Shown in pieces: positions 1 through 5,847 of a DNA stretch of 7,178 bases. The notes beneath the pieces were generated by a model. That model saw only the letters and a list, made by a program, of their open reading frames with translations. It was not told the DNA's origin and made no database searches. Source of the stretch: DAOUMU01 sp034409055 (GTDB taxonomy: Bacteria > Chloroflexota > Anaerolineae > 4572-78 > J111). Location: NCBI GenBank assembly GCA_034409055.1, contig DAOUMU010000344.1:1-7178 (forward strand), in the 5' to 3' direction. The position numbers were made by a program, and so were the translations under genes. Numbering within the stretch: the first letter of the stretch is position 1; every line of letters begins with the position of its first letter.

Positions 1-14
1 TTGATGGTTTCCAT
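1..14 (-). CDS. Possible start of a leftward gene, cut by the window edge
   Basis: On the minus strand an ATG (complement of 12-14) follows a GAGG Shine-Dalgarno-like motif at 7 nt spacing and opens M-E-T-I before the window ends. The same frame is open back to a TAA at 93-95 and would read a plausible hydrophilic peptide (…EFEAKIKAQFLYERG…), so translation could instead start at a TTG at 77. A promoter-like pair lies upstream at 108-136. Too little is visible to name a product, and the open stretch could be chance. Confidence 0.3.
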
Positions 15-107
15 TACGACACCTCGCTCGTACAAGAATTGAGCCTTGATTTTCGCCTCGAACTCCTGACTCGTCAAACCGTGGCTATGTTTTTATGACA
101 TTTAGGC

Positions 108-136
108 ACTGTAGTCAGTACAATTTAGTTTTTCAA
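108..136 (-). promoter_or_regulatory. Possible leftward sigma70-type promoter
   Basis: On the minus strand TTGAAA (complement of 131-136) and TACAGT (complement of 108-113) are separated by exactly 17 nt. The -35 box matches consensus at five of six bases and the -10 at four of six. It would start RNA near 101 and feed the possible leftward gene at the edge. Confidence 0.35.
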
Positions 137-230
137 GACTCTCTATAGTCACTGCCTATTGATCACCCCGATACGGGTGAGGTGGACAGTACCCTTCTAC
201 AAGTCTACATAACATTTTATCATCCTAATT

Positions 231-278
231 AAAAAAAGCAACAGTGGCGCGGCTTGCTGCGCTGTTGTGGCTTTTTTT
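231..278. terminator. Hairpin terminator with A-tract and T-tract, possibly bidirectional
   Basis: A run of seven A (231-237) and a run of seven T (272-278) flank a G/C-rich stem. Inner arms CGCGG and CTGCG pair (one G·U) around a CTTG loop, and outer arms AACAG and CTGTT extend the stem with small internal loops. The outer A and T tracts can pair too, which is the usual shape of an intrinsic terminator working on both strands. Rightward it would stop transcripts entering from the left; leftward it would stop antisense transcripts. The stem is imperfect. Confidence 0.6.
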
Positions 279-304
279 ACACATCACGTTTTATAAACTA
301 TACT
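276..304 (+). promoter_or_regulatory. Likely promoter of the four-gene operon
   Basis: TTTACA (276-281, five of six to TTGACA) and TATACT (299-304, five of six to TATAAT) are spaced by exactly 17 nt. It is the best sigma70-like site I see upstream of the aminotransferase gene. RNA would start near 311, giving a leader of about 300 nt that carries the foldback at 424-535 and the structured segment at 538-587. The -35 box overlaps the T-tract of the preceding terminator, so the new transcription unit begins where the old one ends. Confidence 0.5.
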
Positions 305-423
305 ATGCCGAGTAAATTTGGACCCACTGAGACTGGTTAAGAGAAGGTGAACATAGAACCAGAATTAGCAATGAAAAAGTAGCTTCCGGTGAGGCAACCT
401 CATAAAGCATCCAACCACGTAAA

Positions 424-535
424 ACGTAAACCCACAGGGCCTATGACGTAAACCCACAGGGCCTATGACGTAAAATCAAGCCATAAATAAGTCATTACGC
501 TTCACGTTTCACGTCACTTGCCCTGTGGGTTTACG
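424..535. repeat. Foldback repeat with a duplicated left arm
   Basis: A 22-nt unit (ACGTAAACCCACAGGGC followed by CTATG) occurs at 424-445 and again at 446-467, followed by the first seven bases of a third copy (468-474). An inverted copy of its core lies at 520-535. Arms 447-471 and 511-535 pair at 22 of 25 positions: 16 bp, a 3x3 internal loop, then 6 bp. The loop contains two tandem TTCACGT heptamers (501-514), and the heptamer ACGTAAA also occurs just outside at 417-423. The shape is that of a small non-autonomous foldback or REP-like element in the untranslated leader of the operon. Confidence 0.75.
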
Positions 536-537
536 AG

Positions 538-587
538 TTGGCTAGCGACATCAGCGGAAGTTACTTTTTGCCCCGCTGGCAAGCCAA
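538..587 (+). promoter_or_regulatory. Structured mRNA leader just before the first gene
   Basis: TTGGCT (538-543) pairs with AGCCAA (582-587), and CAGCGG (552-557) pairs with CCGCTG (573-578) around a 15-nt loop. A 1x1 mismatch, two further pairs and a 5-nt bulge lie between them. The structure ends about 10 nt before the Shine-Dalgarno AAGGAG (598-603), a position suited to control of translation. It matches no riboswitch class I know and may simply be repeat-derived. Confidence 0.35.
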
Positions 588-613
588 ATTCTGGTTGAAG
601 GAGAATATAGCCA

Positions 614-1951
614 ATGACGTCTATTACGGTTGAGCAGATGTACGAGCAAGATGCCAGGCTTATCGCCGATGCTATCAAGCTGCGTTTCTTTCCTTTGGCT
701 GTCGAAAGCGGCGAGGGATGCTGGCTGCACGACGTCGAAGGGAAAGCCTATCTTGATTTTACGGCGGGCTGGGCCCTGGCCAATACGGGTTACAGTCACC
801 CTCATGTCAAACAGGCGGTGATCGAACAATTCAACCGCACCACCTTTGCCGGCCTCATTTCCGGTATGCACGAACCGGTCCTTAAGCTGGCGGAGAAATT
901 GGTTGAGCTTGTCCCTGGCGACTTTGATAAGAAAGCCTGGTTCGGTCTTTCTGGTTCCGACGCCAGCGAAACCGTCGGGCGACTGCTACCCCTGGCCAGC
1001 GGCAAACGCCGCCTGGTCTCCTTCATCGGCGGTTATCACGGGGCCACGGCCGCCTCTATGGCCATGTCGGCCCACATTGCCATGACCCAGTTTATCGGTG
1101 GCGGTCACGTCGTTAAGGTGCCCTATCCTCATCCTTACCGCTGTCCTTTTGGCGATGACATTGGTGATTGTGCTGAAAGGGCCATTCGTTTTCTCGAAGA
1201 TTATATCTTTAAAACAATCTGTCCGCCTGATGATGTAGCTGGTGTTATTGTCGAGGCGGTGCAAAGTGATGGCGGCGACGTTGTGCCGCCCCCTAACTTC
1301 CTGCCAATGCTGGAGGATGTCTGTCGTCGTCACCACATCTACTTGGTGGTAGATGAGGTCAAAGTTGGTATGGGGCGCACAGGCGAGATGTTTGCCTTCC
1401 AGCACGCCGGTATAACCCCGGACGTGGTGATCCTGGGTAAATCGTTGGGAGGTGGCCTGCCTTTGAGTGCGGTCATTGCTCGCCAGGAGATTCTTGATGT
1501 GGGCTTCGCCCTGTTTACCGCCACCGGGAATGCTTCCTGCTGTGCCGCCGGCCTGGCTACTATCGAGGCCATCGAACAAGATGGGCTGGTGGAAAACGCG
1601 CGCCGGGTCGGGGCATACCTGCATGATCGCTTGTGTGACTTGCAGGACAAACATCCCCTCATTGGCGATGTGAGGGGGTTGGGCATGATCCAGGGGGTCG
1701 AACTGGTCAAGAACCGGGAGACAAAAGAGCCGGCCACTGTGGCAGCAGCCAAGGTTGCTTACAGGTCCTTTGAACTGGGCCTGTTACTGTTCTATGTGGG
1801 CATGTTTTCCAACGTGTTGGAGATTACGCCCCCCCTAATAATGACCAAAGCTGAAGTCGACCAGGGCCTTGCCATTTTGGACCAGGCCCTGGCAGACGTG
1901 GCAGCCGGTCAGGTCAGTGACGAAGCCATTGCTCGCTATGCCGGGTGGTAA
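614..1951 (+). CDS. Class III PLP-dependent aminotransferase
   Basis: The 445-residue protein has the length and landmarks of fold-type I, class III aminotransferases (GABA, ornithine, beta-alanine and related omega-amino acids), which act in the cytoplasm. Visible: the phosphate-binding GSDA (114-117), the ring-stacking segment GGYHG (139-143), E214 in IVEAVQSDGG, the PLP-nitrogen aspartate D247 in VVDEVKVGMGRTG, the Schiff-base lysine K276 in ILGKSLGGGLP, and R354 in GDVRGLG. The loop after the aspartate reads KVG where the common form is Q-T-G, and the phosphate loop near 302-306 reads TATGN, so its amino donor may not be that of typical GABA aminotransferases. ATG 614 is preceded by AAGGAG at 10 nt. 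It is the first gene of the operon; the stop lies 5 nt before the next ATG. The class is secure, the substrate is not. Confidence 0.93.
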   Translation: MTSITVEQMYEQDARLIADAIKLRFFPLAVESGEGCWLHDVEGKAYLDFTAGWALANTGYSHPHVKQAVIEQFNRTTFAGLISGMHEPVLKLAEKLVELVPGDFDKKAWFGLSGSDASETVGRLLPLASGKRRLVSFIGGYHGATAASMAMSAHIAMTQFIGGGHVVKVPYPHPYRCPFGDDIGDCAERAIRFLEDYIFKTICPPDDVAGVIVEAVQSDGGDVVPPPNFLPMLEDVCRRHHIYLVVDEVKVGMGRTGEMFAFQHAGITPDVVILGKSLGGGLPLSAVIARQEILDVGFALFTATGNASCCAAGLATIEAIEQDGLVENARRVGAYLHDRLCDLQDKHPLIGDVRGLGMIQGVELVKNRETKEPATVAAAKVAYRSFELGLLLFYVGMFSNVLEITPPLIMTKAEVDQGLAILDQALADVAAGQVSDEAIARYAGW

Positions 1952-1956
1952 TAGCA

Positions 1957-3162
1957 ATGGCCGAGCCGATTGTGGCTTTTCTGGAAAACAGACTGGATGC
2001 CTATCTGGCTGATCTCCGTACCCTGGTGGGGATTGATTCGGGCAGCCAACACCAGGCCGGGGTTAATGCTGTTAACACCTGGCTCGAGGACCGCCTGGTC
2101 CGGTTGGGGTTTACGGTCGAGCGGTATCCGCAGGCTGAGCTGGGGGATAACCTGCTGGCCACCCGTCGCGGCCAGGGCTACGGTCGGGTCATGCTGCTGG
2201 GGCACAGCGACACGGTCTATCCGGTGGGCACCGCGGTCAAGCGCCCCATGACCATTGAGGGGGATAAAATCCTTGGCCCGGGCACCTGTGACATGAAGGC
2301 CGGCCTGCTCAGTGGTATCTACGCCCTGGAAGCATTGCAGGCCGTAGCCTTCGATAACTTTGAGACTTTGATCTATCTGTGCGTCTCGGATGAGGAAAGC
2401 GACCCGCGTTATTCTATCCCTCTGATTCGCTCAGTCAGTGGCCAGGTTGACGCAGTCCTGACCCTGGAGGCCGCCCGGCAAAACGGCGATATTGTCACCG
2501 CCCGCAAAACCATTCGCTGGTACACGCTGGAGATGTTTGGTCGCTCGGCCCATGCCGGGGTGGAACCTGAAAAAGGCCACAGTGCCATCTTGGCCCTGGC
2601 CCAGCACATTGTGGCCCTGGACAGGCTCAACGGTCTGCGGCCCGGGGTGACGGTCAACACGGGCTACGTCGAGGGGGGGACTTTGCCCAGCGTGGTGGCG
2701 GATTACGCTAAAATGCGGCTCGACTTGCGCGCTTTGACCGAAGATGATATGCAGGCCCTGGTCGATGCCCTTCACCAACAGCTTGCCAAAACGACAGTGC
2801 CCGGGGTGACTGTTTCCCTGACTTTGGAGGAAGGCTCTGTCACCCCGGCCATGGAACGAACGCCGACCGTGGTAGCCTTGGAAAAGCTGGCCCGGCGCAC
2901 TGCCCAGACCCTGGGGTTCGAGGTCAAGGGGGCCACTACCGGCGGCGCCTCTGATGCCAGCTTTGCCGCGGCCGAGGGTACGCCGGTTCTGGACGGCCTG
3001 GGTCCCATAGGTGGCCTGGACCACAGCCCCGACGAATATATCGAGTTGAGTAGCATTGTGCCTCGCACAGCCCTGCTGGCGAAGCTTATGATGGCCATTT
3101 CACAAAGAGAAAAGGAGAAACAGTATGGACACCCAAGCGTTACTGGACCGCCTGGAAAATGA
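1957..3162 (+). CDS. M20-family zinc hydrolase, carboxypeptidase G2-like
   Basis: From ATG 1957 the protein has 401 residues, normal for M20A/carboxypeptidase G2-type enzymes, which cleave amide bonds to C-terminal glutamate or related amino acids. The di-zinc site is complete: H83 and D85 in GHSDTVYP, D112 in GTCDMKAG, catalytic base E146 with E147 in SDEESDP, E171, and H356 in GLDHSPDEY. The lid/dimerisation domain is marked by GRSAHAGVEPEKGHSA (195-210). No signal peptide is seen, so the enzyme is likely cytoplasmic, unlike some secreted CPG2 enzymes. An in-frame GTG at 1945 would add four residues and overlap the previous stop; the ATG fits better. Its last 38 nt overlap the ligase gene in another frame, and the tail after MMAISQREKEK looks like a late extension. 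In this operon it could release glutamate from a gamma-glutamyl intermediate (inference). Confidence 0.92.
   Translation: MAEPIVAFLENRLDAYLADLRTLVGIDSGSQHQAGVNAVNTWLEDRLVRLGFTVERYPQAELGDNLLATRRGQGYGRVMLLGHSDTVYPVGTAVKRPMTIEGDKILGPGTCDMKAGLLSGIYALEALQAVAFDNFETLIYLCVSDEESDPRYSIPLIRSVSGQVDAVLTLEAARQNGDIVTARKTIRWYTLEMFGRSAHAGVEPEKGHSAILALAQHIVALDRLNGLRPGVTVNTGYVEGGTLPSVVADYAKMRLDLRALTEDDMQALVDALHQQLAKTTVPGVTVSLTLEEGSVTPAMERTPTVVALEKLARRTAQTLGFEVKGATTGGASDASFAAAEGTPVLDGLGPIGGLDHSPDEYIELSSIVPRTALLAKLMMAISQREKEKQYGHPSVTGPPGK
3113..3117 (+). promoter_or_regulatory. Strong Shine-Dalgarno of the ligase gene, inside the hydrolase gene
   Basis: AGGAG lies 7 nt before ATG 3125 and within the end of the M20 gene. 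It fixes the ligase start inside its neighbour and implies that translation of the two genes is linked. Confidence 0.8.
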
Positions 3163-4501
3163 TGGTATAGAAAATCTGTGGGTAATCTACCACGATTACA
3201 GCGGCAGATCGTGTACCAAGACTATTCCAAAAGAGCGCTTTGCCACTGTTGTCGAACGGGGCGTCGTCTTCGCCCGGGCTAATGTAGACTTCACTCTGGA
3301 AGATCACCAGGCTATCGGGGCGGTCTTCATGGCCGAAACGGGTGACTTTCTGGCCGTACCCGATCCCAACAGTTACGCCCCGCTGCCATACCATGAGGCT
3401 ACGGCGCGCGTGTTTGCTTTTATGCGGGCAGACGATGCAGGTTCTTTGTGGGTCGGTTGCCCGCGCAGCCAGTTACAGCGCATACTGGCTGCCTATGCCG
3501 GGGAAGGGTTGAGGGTACGGGTTGGCTTTGAAGCAGAATTTATTTTGTTCGAAAAAGATTCCCCCCTCGGGGGGGTTAGGGGGGCCCCGGATGAAGACGG
3601 CGGTTATCGCCCGGCTGATACCGACGGCATGTTCACCGTGGCCGGTTTGGACCGGCACTATGACCTGTGGCAACGGGTCATTGATAGCTTACACGGGATG
3701 GGCGTAGCGGTCGATCAGCTTGGTAAGGAGTACGGGCCCGCCCAGTACGAAGCGACCACCCACTATACCGAGCCGCTCAAGGCGGTTGACGATTACCTCA
3801 CTTTCAAAGAAGTTGTTCGTTCGCTGGCTCGCCAGGCCGGTTATGTGGCCAGTTTTATGCCCAAACCCTATGCTCAGTTGCCCGGCTGTGGATTGCACCT
3901 TCACCTGAGCTTGTGGGATCAAGAAGGCAAAAAGGATCTGAGTATCGGGCAGAAGGAGGATGAACCGCTATCGCCGCTGGGACGGCATTTTGTGGGCGGG
4001 TTATTGAGCCATGCCCGGGCTTTGTCGGGAGCCGGTTCGCCCATCGTGAACTCTTATAAGCGCCTGCTGCCCGGTTCATGGTCCCCGGCCCATGTCTGTT
4101 GGGGGGTGGGTAACCGGGCTGCTTTAGTCCGCATCCCGGCCATGGGACGCCGGCGTCACATAGAGTACCGATCCGGGGACAACGCGGCTAACCCCTTCAT
4201 TTTCCTGACGGCCGTACTGGCGGCCGGCCTGGATGGAATTAAGCAGCAAATCGAACCACCCGCTCCCGTCGAAGACGATGTCGGCCATCTCTCGGATCAA
4301 GAGGCCACAGAGCGGGGACTTGAATTTCTGCCGCGTAATGTATCTGAGGCCCTGGCTGCATTTGAGGCCGATCAAGTTGTGACCGGGGCATTGGGCCCGG
4401 TCATCCCGGCCGAATTTCTGAAGGTTAAGCGATCTGAATTGGCTGCCTACGATCTCCACGTCCATCCGTGGGAACGTAGCCTTTATCTGGAGGCGATTTG
4501 A
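3125..4501 (+). CDS. Glutamine synthetase-like gamma-glutamyl ligase (PuuA/FluG C-terminal type)
   Basis: The 458-residue protein has both glutamine synthetase domains: an N-terminal beta-grasp part (about 15-110) and the catalytic barrel. Metal and substrate residues are present: E136 and E138 in GFEAEF, E202 and E209 in KEYGPAQYE, H258 in the ATP motif KPYAQLPGCGLHLHLS (247-262, with C255 where a smaller residue is usual), R313 in NSYKRLLPG, R331, and E347/R349 in IEYRSGDNAANP. The adenylylation tyrosine motif of GlnA is missing, and the ending HPWERSLYLEAI is typical of GS-like ligases that use ATP to join glutamate to an amine (PuuA, IpuC, FluG). A true ammonia-assimilating role is therefore less likely. 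Residues 146-156 come from an in-frame G/C-run insert. ATG 3125 has AGGAG 7 nt upstream. The gene overlaps the M20 gene by 38 nt and originally overlapped the next gene (TGATG). Confidence 0.92.
   Translation: MDTQALLDRLENDGIENLWVIYHDYSGRSCTKTIPKERFATVVERGVVFARANVDFTLEDHQAIGAVFMAETGDFLAVPDPNSYAPLPYHEATARVFAFMRADDAGSLWVGCPRSQLQRILAAYAGEGLRVRVGFEAEFILFEKDSPLGGVRGAPDEDGGYRPADTDGMFTVAGLDRHYDLWQRVIDSLHGMGVAVDQLGKEYGPAQYEATTHYTEPLKAVDDYLTFKEVVRSLARQAGYVASFMPKPYAQLPGCGLHLHLSLWDQEGKKDLSIGQKEDEPLSPLGRHFVGGLLSHARALSGAGSPIVNSYKRLLPGSWSPAHVCWGVGNRAALVRIPAMGRRRHIEYRSGDNAANPFIFLTAVLAAGLDGIKQQIEPPAPVEDDVGHLSDQEATERGLEFLPRNVSEALAAFEADQVVTGALGPVIPAEFLKVKRSELAAYDLHVHPWERSLYLEAI
3560..3592. repeat. In-frame 33-nt G/C-run insert in the ligase gene
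   Basis: Between two GAT codons (3557-3559 and 3590-3592) lies a segment made of six C, TC, seven G, TTA, six G and four C. It folds on itself (CCCCCC with GGGGGG) and looks unlike the surrounding coding sequence. It adds S-P-L-G-G-V-R-G-A-P-D directly after the first metal-binding strand. If it is removed, the text reads FEKDEDGGYRPAD, which is what relatives of this family usually show here. It resembles palindromic repeats scattered in some bacterial genomes, with GAT as a possible 3-nt target duplication (inference). Confidence 0.6.
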
Positions 4502-4597
4502 TGCCGGGCATGGGGATGCCCAGCCTACGCCAATTAGGGCGATTTGATGCCGGGTATGGGGATGCCCGGCCTACGCCAATTAGGAGGCGATTTGATG
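4489..4597. repeat. Tandem palindromic repeat between ligase and amidohydrolase genes
   Basis: A 46-48 nt unit is present twice. Each unit has a hairpin made of arm GCCGGGCAT, loop GGGG and arm ATGCCCGGC (4503-4524 and 4549-4570, each with one changed base), then CTACGCCAATTAGG. Three copies of CGATTTGATG lie around them. The outer two are longer and identical over 15 nt (GGAGGCGATTTGATG at 4489-4503 and 4583-4597); the middle copy has lost two bases. The same palindrome recurs inverted at 5851-5872. Confidence 0.85.
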
Positions 4598-4602
4598 ATT
4601 GA
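4501..4602 (+). CDS. Possible 33-codon relay reading frame through the repeat
   Basis: ATG 4501 overlaps the ligase stop (TGATG) and has GGAGG 7 nt upstream (4489-4493), the same signal that now serves the amidohydrolase. Read from there, the frame runs 33 codons through the repeat and ends at TGA 4600-4602, 5 nt past the amidohydrolase ATG. The peptide itself looks like a translated repeat (MPGMGMPSLRQ…) and is unlikely to have a function. The frame may carry ribosomes from one gene to the next. This is inference from layout alone. Confidence 0.3.
   Translation: MPGMGMPSLRQLGRFDAGYGDARPTPIRRRFDD
4582..4587 (+). promoter_or_regulatory. Shine-Dalgarno of the amidohydrolase gene
   Basis: AGGAGG lies 7 nt before ATG 4595 and decides the start. 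Most of it belongs to the duplicated 15-nt segment at 4583-4597, so this ribosome site appears to be a copy made when the repeat entered. Confidence 0.85.
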
Positions 4603-5770
4603 TATATCGGCCTTGCCGGTTGTCGACGTTCACTGTCATCCTTTTGTTAACCAGGGCGAACTGACGCCAAGAGAATTTACGGACATGATCTCCTTTCCCG
4701 GGGGCGCGGTCGAATTTATGGCCGAGGGGGGCGTGGCCGTAGACGAGACATTGATCGAAGAGCTGCAAAGCCTCAGGCGGGATATGGTCTACTTCCGCTA
4801 CTCGGTTCATCAACTGGCAAAGTTTTTTGACTGCGAACCGAACCTGGAACAGATTGTCGAAGCACGCAATAAAGCGGTACAAGACTATACCGGTTACGTG
4901 AAGCGCCTCTACGATGCTTGTGGCCTGACCACGCTGGTGGCTGACTTTGGCTATCCACAACCGCCGGTAGACGTGGCTCAGTTCAAACAAGATATGCCGG
5001 TGGAGGTCATCCCTCTCTACCGCATCGAAACCCTCATCGTCGAGTTGCTTGCCGCAGACATAGGCTGGGACGAGTTTCGGCAGGGCTATGATGAGGCCAT
5101 TGCCCACGCCCTCGAATATGAAGGCTATTATGGCTTGAAGTCGGTCATTGCCTACCGCACCGGGTTGGACATTTCGCCGCTGAGCCGGACCCCGGATCAG
5201 GGCCGGCAAGCCCTGGATGCCATCCGGCGAGGCATCGGCGGCCAGGCCATGAAGAAGCTACGCGATCATCTACTGTGCCGGGCCCTGGAGCTTTGCCTTG
5301 AGTATGACCTGCCAATGCAAATTCATACCGGCATGGGCGACTTCCAGGTAAACCTGGTCCAATGTCGTCCGGCCTTGCTAATGGATTTGCTGCGCTTCCC
5401 GACCTTTCGCGCCTGTAAGGTTTTGCTGGTCCACACCGGTTACCCCTACCATGCTGAAGCCGGTTACATGGCCAACATGTTGCCAAGAGTGTACTGCGAT
5501 GTTTCCGAGGGGATTCCTTTTGCGGCCAACGCGGCCCGCCGCATCTTTGCCGAAACTTTAGAGATGGCCCCGCTCTCCAAGGTCGTGTTTGGGTCCGATG
5601 GATTCACCCTGCCGGAGATCAACTATGTCGGCGCTATGCTGGGTAAAACCGCTCTGGCCCAGGCCCTTGAAGAGTTGGTCGCCAGCGGCATGCTTTCGCC
5701 AAATGAAGCTGAAGAAGCGGCTGGGCTAATCCTGGCGGGGAATGCCCGCCGTTTCTACGGGCTTGATTGA
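4595..5770 (+). CDS. Amidohydrolase_2 family metal-dependent hydrolase, FluG N-terminal type
   Basis: The 391-residue TIM-barrel amidohydrolase shows H13 and H15 in VVDVHCHPF, H244 in MQIHTGMGD, H280 in VLLVHTGYPY and D335 in VVFGSDG, the usual metal-binding and catalytic set. The block GLKSVIAYRTGLD (181-192 region) is characteristic of the nodulin/FluG-like branch, whose fungal members carry this domain fused in front of a glutamine-synthetase domain. Here the two are separate adjacent genes. A role in hydrolysing an amide or gamma-glutamyl bond made by the ligase fits but is unproven. ATG 4595 follows AGGAGG at 7 nt. In-frame ATGs at 4544 and 4547 lie inside the repeat, have weaker ribosome sites and would add 16-17 repeat-encoded residues, so I reject them. 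Confidence 0.92.
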   Translation: MIDISALPVVDVHCHPFVNQGELTPREFTDMISFPGGAVEFMAEGGVAVDETLIEELQSLRRDMVYFRYSVHQLAKFFDCEPNLEQIVEARNKAVQDYTGYVKRLYDACGLTTLVADFGYPQPPVDVAQFKQDMPVEVIPLYRIETLIVELLAADIGWDEFRQGYDEAIAHALEYEGYYGLKSVIAYRTGLDISPLSRTPDQGRQALDAIRRGIGGQAMKKLRDHLLCRALELCLEYDLPMQIHTGMGDFQVNLVQCRPALLMDLLRFPTFRACKVLLVHTGYPYHAEAGYMANMLPRVYCDVSEGIPFAANAARRIFAETLEMAPLSKVVFGSDGFTLPEINYVGAMLGKTALAQALEELVASGMLSPNEAEEAAGLILAGNARRFYGLD

Positions 5771-5782
5771 TAGCTTATCACA

Positions 5783-5845
5783 GGAGATTGGTGATTGGTA
5801 ATTGGAGATTTAGGCAAAATTACCAATCTCTAATTACCAATCTCC
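5783..5845. repeat. Long imperfect hairpin after the amidohydrolase gene
   Basis: Arms 5783-5810 and 5818-5845 match at 22 of 28 positions, 25 counting G·T pairs, around a 7-nt loop. The outer 10 bp (GGAGATTGGT/ACCAATCTCC) are perfect. The arms are built from repeated GATTGG/ATTGG words, suggesting a repeat family rather than a designed terminator. No T-tract follows; even so, it could weaken read-through from the operon or protect the mRNA 3' end. Confidence 0.75.
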
Positions 5846-5847
5846 AG

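Larger units (their letters stand above)
15..613. other. Long non-coding region upstream of the operon
   Basis: No convincing gene is found over about 600 bases. Part of it is AT-rich and unlike the genes to the right. It holds, in order: a possible leftward promoter, a small stem at 164-179 (CACCC/GGGTG), a terminator-like hairpin at 231-278, a rightward promoter at 276-304, a foldback repeat at 424-535, a second structured segment at 538-587 and the Shine-Dalgarno of the aminotransferase gene. Two very short reading frames (304-339 and 347-382, 11 codons each) are present but have no supporting evidence. The stretch may include the remnant of a mobile element, but I found no matching terminal repeats. 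Confidence 0.6.

Noticed and set aside
164..179. CACCC/GGGTG stem as part of an insertion-sequence end or small RNA
   Set aside because: The stem is only 5 bp and no matching inverted end or known RNA fold could be found in the window.
304..382. Two 11-codon frames (304-339 and 347-382) as possible leader peptides
   Set aside because: The first ATG overlaps the -10 box and so would not be transcribed; the second starts with GTG with no clear ribosome site and has no attenuator downstream.
424..474. A two-and-a-bit copy 22-nt direct repeat that might start a CRISPR array
   Set aside because: The copies abut without spacers, and an inverted arm completes a foldback; no cas genes are near.
551..871. 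Leftward open frame overlapping the aminotransferase start
   Set aside because: It lies opposite a clear aminotransferase gene, has no ribosome site evidence and resembles no family.
1945..1956. GTG start for the M20 hydrolase
   Set aside because: It would overlap the aminotransferase stop and add only V-I-A ahead of the ATG at 1957, with no better ribosome site.
2431..3024. Long leftward open frame inside the M20 gene
   Set aside because: It is the antisense shadow of a G+C-rich gene whose zinc ligands are all intact in the other strand.
4580..5209. Leftward 209-codon frame opposite the amidohydrolase
   Set aside because: Its composition mirrors the sense gene; the sense strand carries the full set of metal-binding residues.
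614..5770. Reading the operon as a classical Puu putrescine pathway
   Set aside because: No PuuB-type oxidase, PuuC-type dehydrogenase or PuuD-type class I amidotransferase hydrolase is present; only the ligase and aminotransferase have Puu analogues.
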